Part shown: positions 1 through 5,526 of the stretch, in pieces
Numbering within the stretch: the stretch's first letter is position 1
How the letters are laid out: the number at the start of each line of letters is the position of its first letter
Assembly (NCBI GenBank): GCA_022865365.1
Contig: JALHSW010000247.1
Span: 1-7,564 of the forward strand
Origin: Acidimicrobiia bacterium
GTDB lineage: Bacteria > Actinomycetota > Acidimicrobiia > IMCC26256 > PALSA-555
DNA: 7,564 nt
Direction: 5' to 3'
Translations under genes and position numbers: made by a program
Notes under the pieces: generated by a model
What the model was told of the DNA's origin: nothing
The model's database searches: none
The model's input: the letters and a program-made list of their open reading frames with translations, nothing else

Positions 1-827
1 CGCCCGTGCTCACCGCGGGGGTGCTCGTCCACGTATCGACGCATCGACGCCTCGGCCTGAGCGGAGAGATCCTCACCGAAGTGCCCGTAGATCGACCCGA
101 CGGTCCCGACCGGGTCGGCGATCAGGTCGCCGTACGCGACGTCGACGAAGCGATCGTCGCCGTGGCGGTCGCGCCAGTCCATGACGCGGTTCACGATCTC
201 CTCGGCGACGGCCGTCCATCGCGTGTTGATCGAGTCGCCGTGGTCGGCGTCGCTGAACGTGCCCGAGAGGACGCGCGCGAGGCTGCACACCGACCCCACG
301 ACGGTGACCGGGTCGCGATGGGTCATCACCAGGCGTGCGTCGGGGTACTGCGCCACCAGTGCGTCGAGCGCCAGCGAGTGCTGTGGCGTCTTGAGCGCCC
401 ACCGTCCGGGCGCGCTCGACTGCAGCAGTGAGAGCGCGCCGTGGTGATACTCGTACGCCGAGGTGAAGTCGCACCCGAACAGCCAGTCCCCGTACGAGGG
501 GACGTTCGCGACGGTCTCCCAGAGCAGGCTCTTGAAGTCCTGCGCGAGGAGCGTGACGCACTCGGTCGGGCCGTCGGGCGCTTCGTAGTGGATCGCCTTG
601 AACTCGGGGTTCAACGCATCCATCGCGGCCCCGGTGGCTCGCGCGGCGTCGATGCGCGGATCGGTCGCGAACGTCGACGCCGTGGGGGGCGGGACGCAGT
701 CGGAGGCTTCCCACCGCATCAGCGAGCGGTTGGCCGGGTCGCGGTGGAGCAGCTCGCTGAGCAGCGTCGTCCCCGTGCGGGGGAGGCCGAGCACCACCAG
801 TGGCCGCTCGACGGGCGCACGGCGGGC

Positions 828-830
828 CTA
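828..830 (-). other. In-frame TAG (amber) codon 82 of the sulfotransferase
   Basis: The plus strand reads cta, which is TAG on the minus strand. It falls between QHP and ARRAPVERPLVVLGLPRTGTT. The frame is continuous on both sides with family-like sequence, so no frameshift is involved. TAG also ends at least three intact genes here (2892-2894, 3998-4000, 4403-4405), which argues against general amber reassignment. Confidence 0.9.
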
Positions 831-974
831 CGGGTGCTGCGTCAGCCAGTCGGTGACGCGGAGGCGGTTCACGAGGCTCGCCGTGATCTGGGCCTCGATG
901 GCGAGCTCGCCGAGCTCGGTCAGCTCGGCCTCGCGCTCGAGCGCCTCCACGTAGTGGTCGAGGCCTTCGCGACA

Positions 975-1019
975 GGAGTCGAGTCCGAGGTCGTCGAGTC
1001 CGAAGTCGTCGAATCCGAA
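975..1019 (-). repeat. Three tandem 15-bp units inside the sulfotransferase N-terminus
   Basis: Units at 1005-1019, 990-1004 and 975-989 encode FGFDD, FGLDD and LGLDS (about residues 19-33). Units one and two differ at one base; the third has diverged more. Relatives usually have a single DFG-x-DS-type segment here before the REGL helix. The extra ten residues therefore look like an in-frame duplication (inference from remembered family sequence). Confidence 0.8.
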
Positions 1020-1131
1020 GCACTCGAGTCCGGTCGTAGCGCGCGCGTTCGCCACGAGGGTGTCCGCGTCCATGCATGCATTCTCGCGCGCAGGCGTCCG
1101 CCGGCCCCGCTGCCCCTGACGCTTCGTCGGG

Positions 1132-1137
1132 TAGCCT
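1132..1137 (+). promoter_or_regulatory. Candidate -10 element (TAGCCT) for the amidohydrolase
   Basis: TAGCCT fits the actinobacterial TANNNT -10 pattern. It lies in the 96-bp gap between the divergent sulfotransferase and amidohydrolase genes and would give a leader of about 26 nt containing the ribosome binding site. No convincing -35 hexamer is seen at 16-18 bp spacing. Confidence 0.4.
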
Positions 1138-1156
1138 CGCCGCTTCCCGACCCCGC

Positions 1157-1163
1157 AGGAAGG
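1157..1163 (+). promoter_or_regulatory. Ribosome binding site fixing the amidohydrolase start
   Basis: AGGAAGG sits 6 nt before ATG 1170. The frame is open far upstream (from 441), but only because it is antisense to the sulfotransferase. This site and the family-typical LVLRGGTVVDGTG beginning decide for 1170. Confidence 0.8.
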
Positions 1164-1169
1164 CAGCCC

Positions 1170-2894
1170 ATGCTCGATCTCGTCCTGCGCGGTGGCACGG
1201 TCGTCGACGGCACGGGAGAACCGGGTGTCCGGGCCGACGTCGGCATACGTGATGGCCGGATCGTCGAGGTGGGCGCGCTCGACGAGGATGAGACCACCAT
1301 GATCGACGCCGACGGGCTGCTCGTGGTGCCCGGGTTCGTCGATCCGCACACCCACTACGACGCCCAGCTGTTCTGGGACCCGACGGCTTCGCCGTCGAAC
1401 GTGCACGGGGTGACGACGGTGATCGGTGGGAACTGCGGATTCACCCTCGCCCCGCTCGATCCCGAAGATGCCGACTACCTCCGCCGGATGATGGCGAAGG
1501 TGGAGGGCATGCCGCTCGAGGCGCTCGAGAACGGGGTCCAGTGGACCTGGCGTGACTTCGGTGAGTACCTCGAGCGCGTCGAGGGCAAGGGGCTCGGCGT
1601 CAACGCGGGCTTCCTGGTCGGGCACTGCGCGTTGCGACGAAGGATCATGGGCAAGGACGCGGTCGGAAACGTCGCGACGCCCGAGCAGGTCGACGCCATG
1701 CGGTCGCTGCTCGCGACCTCGCTGGAATCCGGAGGCTTGGGCTTCTCGACGTCGCGAGCGTTCACCCACTCCGATGGTGACGGCGAGCCGGTTCCCTCCC
1801 GCCACGCCACGCCCGATGAGGTGCTCGCACTCTGCGAAGAGGTCGCGCATCACCCCGGCACCACGGTCGAAGCCATCACCGACGGCTGCCTCAACGGGTT
1901 CTCCGACGACGAGATCGACCTCTTCGCCCGCATGTCGGCGACGGCGCAACGTCCGCTCAACTGGAACGTGCTCACCGTCGACTCGACGAACCCGGCCGGG
2001 GTCGAGCGCCAGCTCGCCGCCGCCGACCGCGCCGCCGAGGTCGGCGGGCGCATCGTCGCCCTGACGATGCCGATCCTGGTGGGGATGAACATGAACTTCG
2101 CGAACCACTGCGCGCTGTTCCTCATCCCCGGGTGGGGTGACGTGCTGCGTCTGCCGCGGGCCGAGGCGATCGCGAAGCTGCGTGATCCCGCGGTCCGCCG
2201 ATCGCTCGACGAACGCGCTCATTCCGACGAGGCTGGGGTGCTCCGGCGCCTGACCGGCTGGGGGACGTACCGCATCGGCGACACGTTCTCCGACGAGAAC
2301 GCGGCGCTGGGCGGGCGAACGGTCGGCGAGATCGCCGCGGCGCGCGGCACGGCACCATTCGACACGCTGCTCGACATCGTGATCGCCGACGACCTGCGGA
2401 CGGTCCTGTGGCCGTCGGCGACCGACGACGATCCGGCGAGCTGGGAGCTGCGGGCGCAGGTGTGGACCGACGAGCGGGTCCTCATCGGCGGGTCCGATGC
2501 GGGGGCGCACCTCGATCGCATGTGCGGTGCCCCGTACCCCACGGCCTTCCTCGCCGACTGCCTCCGCGGGCGGGGGCTGCTCCCGGTCGAGCAGGCGGTG
2601 CGGCTCATGACGTCGGTGCCCGCCGATCTCTTCGGGCTACGCCATCGGGGGCGCATCGCGCCGGGGTTCGTGGCCGACCTCGTGGTCCTCGATCCGGCCA
2701 CCGTCGACGCGGGCCCGATCCAGCTGGTCGACGACCTGCCCGGCGGGACGTCGCGCCTGGTGGCCGACTCGGTCGGCGTGCGTCACGTGTTCATCGGGGG
2801 CGTGGAGACCGTGCGTGACGGGGCCGCGACCGGCGCGCTCCCGGGGCGGATCCTGCGGTCGGGCCGTGACACCGACACCGTCGCGGTGCGCTAG
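1170..2894 (+). CDS. Amidohydrolase, N-acyl-D-amino-acid deacylase (D-aminoacylase) type
   Basis: A 574-residue metal-dependent hydrolase of the amidohydrolase superfamily, expected to be cytosolic. The closest recognisable type is D-aminoacylase, which removes the acyl group from N-acyl-D-amino acids; the true substrate cannot be read from sequence. Visible: the N-terminal beta segment LRGGTVVDGTGEPG (6-19), the barrel entry PGFVDPHTHYD with H60 and H62, the GGNCGF segment with C89 (the family's metal-bridging cysteine position), GHCALRRRIMG (151-161), GFSTSR (191-196), and GSDAGAHLDRM (441-451) with the probable catalytic D443. The C-terminus has the usual RGRIAPGFVADLVVLDP return to the beta domain (493-509). 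The two histidines that D-aminoacylase uses at its second metal position are not obvious; RPLNWNVL stands where one would be expected. It starts at ATG 1170 with a strong SD. It is divergent from the sulfotransferase and convergent with nucS. Family is confident, substrate is not. Confidence 0.9.
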   Translation: MLDLVLRGGTVVDGTGEPGVRADVGIRDGRIVEVGALDEDETTMIDADGLLVVPGFVDPHTHYDAQLFWDPTASPSNVHGVTTVIGGNCGFTLAPLDPEDADYLRRMMAKVEGMPLEALENGVQWTWRDFGEYLERVEGKGLGVNAGFLVGHCALRRRIMGKDAVGNVATPEQVDAMRSLLATSLESGGLGFSTSRAFTHSDGDGEPVPSRHATPDEVLALCEEVAHHPGTTVEAITDGCLNGFSDDEIDLFARMSATAQRPLNWNVLTVDSTNPAGVERQLAAADRAAEVGGRIVALTMPILVGMNMNFANHCALFLIPGWGDVLRLPRAEAIAKLRDPAVRRSLDERAHSDEAGVLRRLTGWGTYRIGDTFSDENAALGGRTVGEIAAARGTAPFDTLLDIVIADDLRTVLWPSATDDDPASWELRAQVWTDERVLIGGSDAGAHLDRMCGAPYPTAFLADCLRGRGLLPVEQAVRLMTSVPADLFGLRHRGRIAPGFVADLVVLDPATVDAGPIQLVDDLPGGTSRLVADSVGVRHVFIGGVETVRDGAATGALPGRILRSGRDTDTVAVR

Positions 2895-2917
2895 CCGGCG
2901 TTCCCGGGCGCGCCGCC

Positions 2918-2968
2918 CTTCAGAACAGCTCGAGCTTCAGAACAACTTGCGCTTCAGAACAGCTTGAG
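2918..2968 (-). repeat. Three tandem 17-bp units at the 3' end of nucS, each encoding Leu-Phe-stop in a different frame
   Basis: Minus-strand units are CTCAAGCTGTTCTGAAG (2968-2952), CGCAAGTTGTTCTGAAG (2951-2935) and CTCGAGCTGTTCTGAAG (2934-2918), contiguous and differing at one to three bases. The first holds the true nucS end, LKLF-TGA (stop at 2954-2956). Because 17 is not a multiple of 3, the other two place TGA at 2937-2939 and 2920-2922. These lie in the two remaining frames and follow KLF and ELF. The second and third units fill most of the 59-bp gap to the convergent amidohydrolase. Confidence 0.95.
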
Positions 2969-3613
2969 GTGGTCGGGGGCTCCGCCCCGGAGCTCCTCGA
3001 GGTCGATCTCGACGCATTCGACGCCGCGGCTCTCGGCGAAGACCCGGGCCTGGGGCTTGATGCGCGTTGCCACGAGCATCCCTCGGGTCGGCGCGAGCGT
3101 GCCGTCGCGGTCGAGGCGCTCCTGGTAGCGGAGGAGCTGCTCGACGCCGGCGATCTCGCCGACCCGCTTGATCTCGACCACCACGGCGCGGCCCTCGCCG
3201 TCGCGGCACAGCAGGTCGACCGGCCCGACGTCGGTGGGGTACTCACGCCGTACGAGGAGCAGGTCGTCGCGCAGCGCCTGCACCCGCGCGGCCAACAGCT
3301 CCTGGAGCTCGGCTTCGACCCCGTCCTTGGCGAGACCGGGATCATCGCCGAGCTCGTAGGCTTCGTCGAAGAGCACCTCATGAAGCTCGATGACGAGCTG
3401 CTCACCTTTCGCGTTGGCGACGGTGATCACTCCGTCGACCTCTTGGATCGTGCAGGGCGGGTTCATCCAGTTGAGCGGCTTGTAGGCCTTGGCGTCCGCG
3501 TGGATCGCGATCGATCCGTCGGCCTTGAACAGGAGCAGCCGACGGGCCGGGGGGAGACGGGCCCCGAGACGCCCGGAGTACTCGACGGAGCAGTCGGCGA
3601 GGACGAGGCGCAC
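2954..3613 (-). CDS. nucS: NucS/EndoMS mismatch-specific endonuclease
   Basis: A 219-residue endonuclease that cuts both strands at mismatches such as G-T. It underlies non-canonical mismatch repair in actinobacteria and many archaea that lack MutS/MutL. The sequence closely resembles mycobacterial NucS: MRLVLADCSVEYSGRL at the start, RRLLLFKADGSIAIHAD (25-40), YKPLNWMNPP (44-53), LGDDPGLAKDGVEAELQELLA (88-108), and the PD-(D/E)xK-like nuclease core VRREY (121-125), GPVDLLCRD (130-138, D133) and VVEIKR (145-150, E147 and K149), then IKPQAR (185-190). The C-terminus LKLF matches the short hydrophobic tail reported to bind the DNA sliding clamp in this family. GTG 3613 is chosen because it gives the conserved MRLV start. 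No SD is seen, but TACAAC lies 7 nt upstream, suggesting a leaderless message. It is divergent from the small membrane protein. The 3' end carries an unusual triple repeat. Confidence 0.97.
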   Translation of the reverse strand: MRLVLADCSVEYSGRLGARLPPARRLLLFKADGSIAIHADAKAYKPLNWMNPPCTIQEVDGVITVANAKGEQLVIELHEVLFDEAYELGDDPGLAKDGVEAELQELLAARVQALRDDLLLVRREYPTDVGPVDLLCRDGEGRAVVVEIKRVGEIAGVEQLLRYQERLDRDGTLAPTRGMLVATRIKPQARVFAESRGVECVEIDLEELRGGAPDHLKLF

Positions 3614-3620
3614 GCCCCGC

Positions 3621-3626
3621 GTTGTA
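3621..3626 (-). promoter_or_regulatory. Candidate -10 (TACAAC) for a leaderless nucS transcript
   Basis: Minus strand TACAAC is followed by 7 nt and then the GTG start at 3613. This spacing would place transcription initiation at or next to the start codon. No SD sequence is present, which agrees with leaderless initiation. The last base departs from TANNNT. Confidence 0.4.
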
Positions 3627-3715
3627 CCACGACGCTGCCCAGGACGCGCGCCGTCCGGCGACGAGGTGGCCCGGGCATGGAGCGCCCCGACGGGACCGGC
3701 GCGCCGCGGCGGCCG

Positions 3716-3721
3716 TACCAT
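3716..3721 (+). promoter_or_regulatory. Candidate -10 (TACCAT) for the leaderless small membrane protein gene
   Basis: TACCAT matches TANNNT and lies 6 nt before GTG 3728. A partial -35 match (GGGACC, 3692-3697; GAC in register) lies 18 bp upstream. No SD is present. It supports GTG 3728 over the in-frame ATG 3677, which would place the promoter inside the gene. Confidence 0.5.
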
Positions 3722-3727
3722 CGCGCC

Positions 3728-4000
3728 GTGGATTTCTACAGCGACGTCCTGCTCGAGATCGTCACCGCGCTCGGCGCGGCGCTGTTCATCGCCAACGCGT
3801 ACGCGCTGATCCGCCGGGGTGCCGACCGCCGCCAGGCCGCGCGTGACGCGGTCGTGCGATCGCGCCCGGGCAGCCCCGTGCGCAAGGAGGTGCGGGCCAC
3901 CCGCAGCACGCTCGACCAGGCGCCGGTGGCGCGCACGGTCACGTTCATGATCCTCGGTCTCGTCGTCGCGATCTGGGGGATCGCGACGATCGTGGCGTAG
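3728..4000 (+). CDS. Small membrane protein with two predicted transmembrane helices, unknown function
   Basis: A 90-residue protein I do not recognise. It has a hydrophobic helix at about residues 8-28, a basic, charged linker (29-68) rich in Arg (RRGADRRQAARDAVVRSR) and a second hydrophobic helix at about 69-89 ending at the C-terminus. The positive linker suggests it faces the cytoplasm, with both ends outside or in the membrane. GTG 3728 is preferred because it follows a TANNNT hexamer by 6 nt. The upstream in-frame ATG 3677 would add a polar, proline-rich 17-residue stretch that does not look coding. It is divergent from nucS with a 114-bp gap and is followed after 9 nt by the DUF3054 gene, so the two may share expression. 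TAG stop. Confidence 0.75.
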   Translation: MDFYSDVLLEIVTALGAALFIANAYALIRRGADRRQAARDAVVRSRPGSPVRKEVRATRSTLDQAPVARTVTFMILGLVVAIWGIATIVA

Positions 4001-4003
4001 CGT
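3998..4003 (+). promoter_or_regulatory. Candidate -10 (TAGCGT) overlapping the upstream stop codon
   Basis: TAGCGT matches TANNNT. Its first three bases are the TAG stop of the small membrane protein gene. It ends 6 nt before ATG 4010, the same spacing as the promoter at 3716. No SD precedes ATG 4010, so a leaderless transcript from here is plausible. No clear -35 is seen. Confidence 0.4.
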
Positions 4004-4009
4004 CGACTC

Positions 4010-4405
4010 ATGACAACACGGCGTATCTGGCTCGCGCCGATCCTCGACCTGGCGTGCATCGTCGGCGTCATCCTCGGCGGGGCCGGCCAGCACAACATCA
4101 ACGAGGGCATCAGCTGGTTCCTCATGGTGCTGTGGCCACTCGCGGTCGGCTGGTACGGGGTCTCACTGCTGACCAAGATCTACACGAGCACCGATCGGGA
4201 ATGGGCCCGGCTCTTGGTGAACCTGGCCGGGGGCATGCTCGTCGGGTCGGTGCTCCGCGGGACGTTCACCGATCGGCCGATGTTCTCGATCTTCACCGTG
4301 ATCTACGTCGCGTGGATGGTCCTCACGGCCTTCGGCTGGCGCTTCGTCGCGATGCTCGGGAAGATGCGCCGCGACCGCCGTCAGCGCGTCGCGCGCGCCA
4401 TGTAG
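4010..4405 (+). CDS. DUF3054 family membrane protein
   Basis: A 131-residue integral membrane protein that resembles the DUF3054 family of actinobacteria and archaea, whose function is unknown. Four hydrophobic segments are visible at about residues 8-25, 35-55, 66-83 and 92-113, followed by a strongly basic tail (KMRRDRRQRVARAM). Features typical of the family are an early D13 in the first helix, the ISWFLMVLWPLAVGW segment (34-48), a conserved Gly-rich third helix (NLAGGMLVGSVLR) and FGWRF near the end of helix four. ATG 4010 is the natural start and follows the upstream gene by 9 nt; no SD is present. Its last 25 bp overlap the end of the convergent selenoprotein gene. Family assignment is from memory of the pattern and fairly sure; function is unknown. 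Confidence 0.8.
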   Translation: MTTRRIWLAPILDLACIVGVILGGAGQHNINEGISWFLMVLWPLAVGWYGVSLLTKIYTSTDREWARLLVNLAGGMLVGSVLRGTFTDRPMFSIFTVIYVAWMVLTAFGWRFVAMLGKMRRDRRQRVARAM

Positions 4406-5526
4406 AACCACAGCGGGAACGGCGCGCCGGCCGCGTGCATGGCCGCTCGTGCCGCGAGCAGCGTCCGGCCCGCCGCGGTCTGCTCGTAGAACCAGGCTTC
4501 GGTCTGTCCGCCCGCGGGCGGGCCGTCGGCCAGGGCGATTGCCACCTCTTCGTAGTAGCTGCGGATGTCGTGCGCGACGCTCACCGGATCGGCAACGAGC
4601 CCGGCCTCCTGCCAGTCGGCGCCCTCGGCGATGCGGTGGAGCGCGTCGAGCGCGTCGGGTACGGCGTCGGCGTCGATCGCCCGGCCGACCGAGGTCACGC
4701 CGCGCGCGGCGAGCGTGCGGTCATAGGCCCCACGAAGCGCACGCGCCTCGTCGACCGCCCCGGGGAGCGATGCATCGTGTCGGGGTGGGAGCGCGCACGC
4801 GAGCGGCGAGTCATTCGACTCGATGACCTCGGGGTGATCCTCGAGCACCGGCCCGGACGGTCGCTCCAGCAGCGCAAACGCACGTCGGAGCACGTCGTGC
4901 TGGAACGCGGCGTCGCCCGGCTTGCCGAGCGGGCGCCCGAGAGGGAACTCGCCGTAGAGCGCACGGGGCGGCAGGAGCCGTTCGGCGACGGGACGCACCG
5001 AGATCAGCGAGACCGTCGCGAGGCCGGCCGCTTCGAACACATGCGCGAGCACACACACGGTGCGCGAGCAGAGCGGTCAGACGGGGGTGAGCAGCACCAC
5101 GTCGACGGCGTCGTCGAGCAGCAGCGCCGCGGCCCGTGGTCCGCTGTCGAGGCGGATCGCCGTGAGGGTGTCCTCCTGGTTGCCCGCGAACGCGAGGTGG
5201 CGCGGGGCGACCGAGCCGATGACACCGTCGGCCGCGAGCTCCTCGAGCCGGTCGATCGGGTAGACGACGTCGAGGTCGGCCGCGAACCCGGCCCGGTCGA
5301 AGTTGGGGCTCCAGTGCCCGAGGGCGAGGTCGCGCCGCTCACGCGGGATCACCCGGAACGAGGTGTCGTCGTTCGTGAACCCGTCGTCACCGACCACGTG
5401 CAGCGCGGCCGTGGTCACGATCGCGACCCTCGACTCGGCGAGGGGCTTCGGGGTGGTCCACGGCGTCGGCCCGAGGTCGGGCATCGTCATGCCGGCCGCG
5501 TAGTCGCGCATCGGGGTGTCGCTCAC
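4381..5526 (-). CDS. GrdB-like selenoprotein (glycine/sarcosine/betaine reductase selenoprotein B family), Sec at codon 150
   Basis: A 381-residue protein when the UGA at 5077-5079 is read as selenocysteine. In clostridial glycine reductase, protein B uses this Sec to attack the substrate and release its amine as a selenoether forms. The N-terminal half shows the family pattern: WTTPKPLAESRVAIVTTAALH (23-43), HWSPNFDR (71-78), DLDVVYPIDRLEELAADGVIGSVAPRHLAF (85-113) and DVVLLTPV (142-149). UGA follows exactly where the family has Sec or Cys, and then PLCSRTV (the UPxC motif, C153), VFEAAGLATVSL, and a C-terminal helical region ending LWFYMARATR. The frame is unbroken across the UGA for 231 further codons. 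GTG 5526 overlaps the sulfatase stop as GTGA, implying coupling; ATG 5511 is an alternative. GrdA, GrdE and GrdC/D are not in the window, so this is a stand-alone member with unknown substrate. The end overlaps DUF3054 by 25 bp. Confidence 0.88.
5044..5070 (-). promoter_or_regulatory. Candidate bacterial SECIS hairpin after the Sec UGA
   Basis: Downstream of the UGA, GCGCAC (5065-5060) pairs with GUGUGC (5054-5049), six base pairs with one G-U. The loop is CGUGU (5059-5055). Below a two-by-two internal loop, UGC (5070-5068) can pair with GCG (5046-5044). The loop begins 17 nt after the UGA and has a G as its second base. This fits the usual minimal bacterial SECIS rules (short upper stem, G among the first two loop bases, roughly 16-37 nt from UGA). 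Folded by eye only. Confidence 0.6.
5077..5079 (-). other. UGA selenocysteine codon (Sec150)
   Basis: Plus strand tca is TGA on the minus strand, in frame with GTG 5526 and with the terminal TGA at 4381-4383. Flanks LLTPV and PLCSRTV match the Sec site of the GrdB family. A standard caller would end one gene here and start another at an ATG such as 5058. Confidence 0.87.

Larger units (their letters stand above)
1..1073 (-). pseudogene. Sulfotransferase family protein, interrupted by an in-frame amber codon; 3' end beyond the window
   Basis: This is a PAPS-dependent sulfotransferase-type protein, expected to be cytosolic and to move a sulfo group onto an unknown acceptor. Translation from ATG 1073 gives the N-terminal helical region usual in this family (residues 1-81, ending DWLTQHP). 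Codon 82 is TAG (828-830). The same frame then stays open to the window edge (275 more codons). It contains the 5'-phosphosulfate loop GLPRTGTTLL (about residues 96-105) and the 3'-phosphate motif RDPVTVVGS (R253 to S261, the usual eight-residue spacing). Both PAPS motifs lie after the stop, so the 81-residue product would lack catalytic parts. The family often has HPE at this point, so a single GAG to TAG change would explain the stop. In-frame restarts lie within or after the P-loop strand. It may be a recent pseudogene, a readthrough gene or a sequence error. A weak GAGAAT hexamer lies 6 nt before the ATG. It is divergent from the amidohydrolase gene. Family call is strong; state of the gene is uncertain. 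Confidence 0.82.

Noticed and set aside
1..719. Independent downstream sulfotransferase starting at ATG 719
   Set aside because: It would lack the P-loop and could not bind PAPS. There is no SD-led start, so it is the distal part of one interrupted gene.
828..830. Pyrrolysine at the amber codon
   Set aside because: Sulfotransferases are not known Pyl proteins, no Pyl genes are in view and TAG ends several genes here.
441..1169. Long upstream extension of the amidohydrolase frame
   Set aside because: It is antisense to the sulfotransferase, has no family similarity and precedes a strong SD and a canonical amidohydrolase start at 1170.
831..2510. Long minus-strand frame antisense to the amidohydrolase, running into the sulfotransferase
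   Set aside because: High GC leaves antisense frames open. Only the part from 1073 downwards is a recognisable protein.
2896..2915. Rho-independent terminator (CGGCG with CGCCG)
   Set aside because: Only a five-base-pair stem around a ten-base loop and no T-run on either strand.
2918..2968. CRISPR-like repeat array
   Set aside because: The 17-bp units are contiguous without spacers and begin inside the nucS coding end.
2969..3727. Plus-strand open frame antisense to nucS joining the small membrane protein
   Set aside because: It mirrors nucS codons and has no recognisable protein pattern. The real start is GTG 3728 after a TANNNT hexamer.
4381..5058. Separate gene starting at ATG 5058 (MCVLAHVF)
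   Set aside because: It would begin in the middle of the UPxC helix of the GrdB family. The frame is continuous with the upstream half through UGA.
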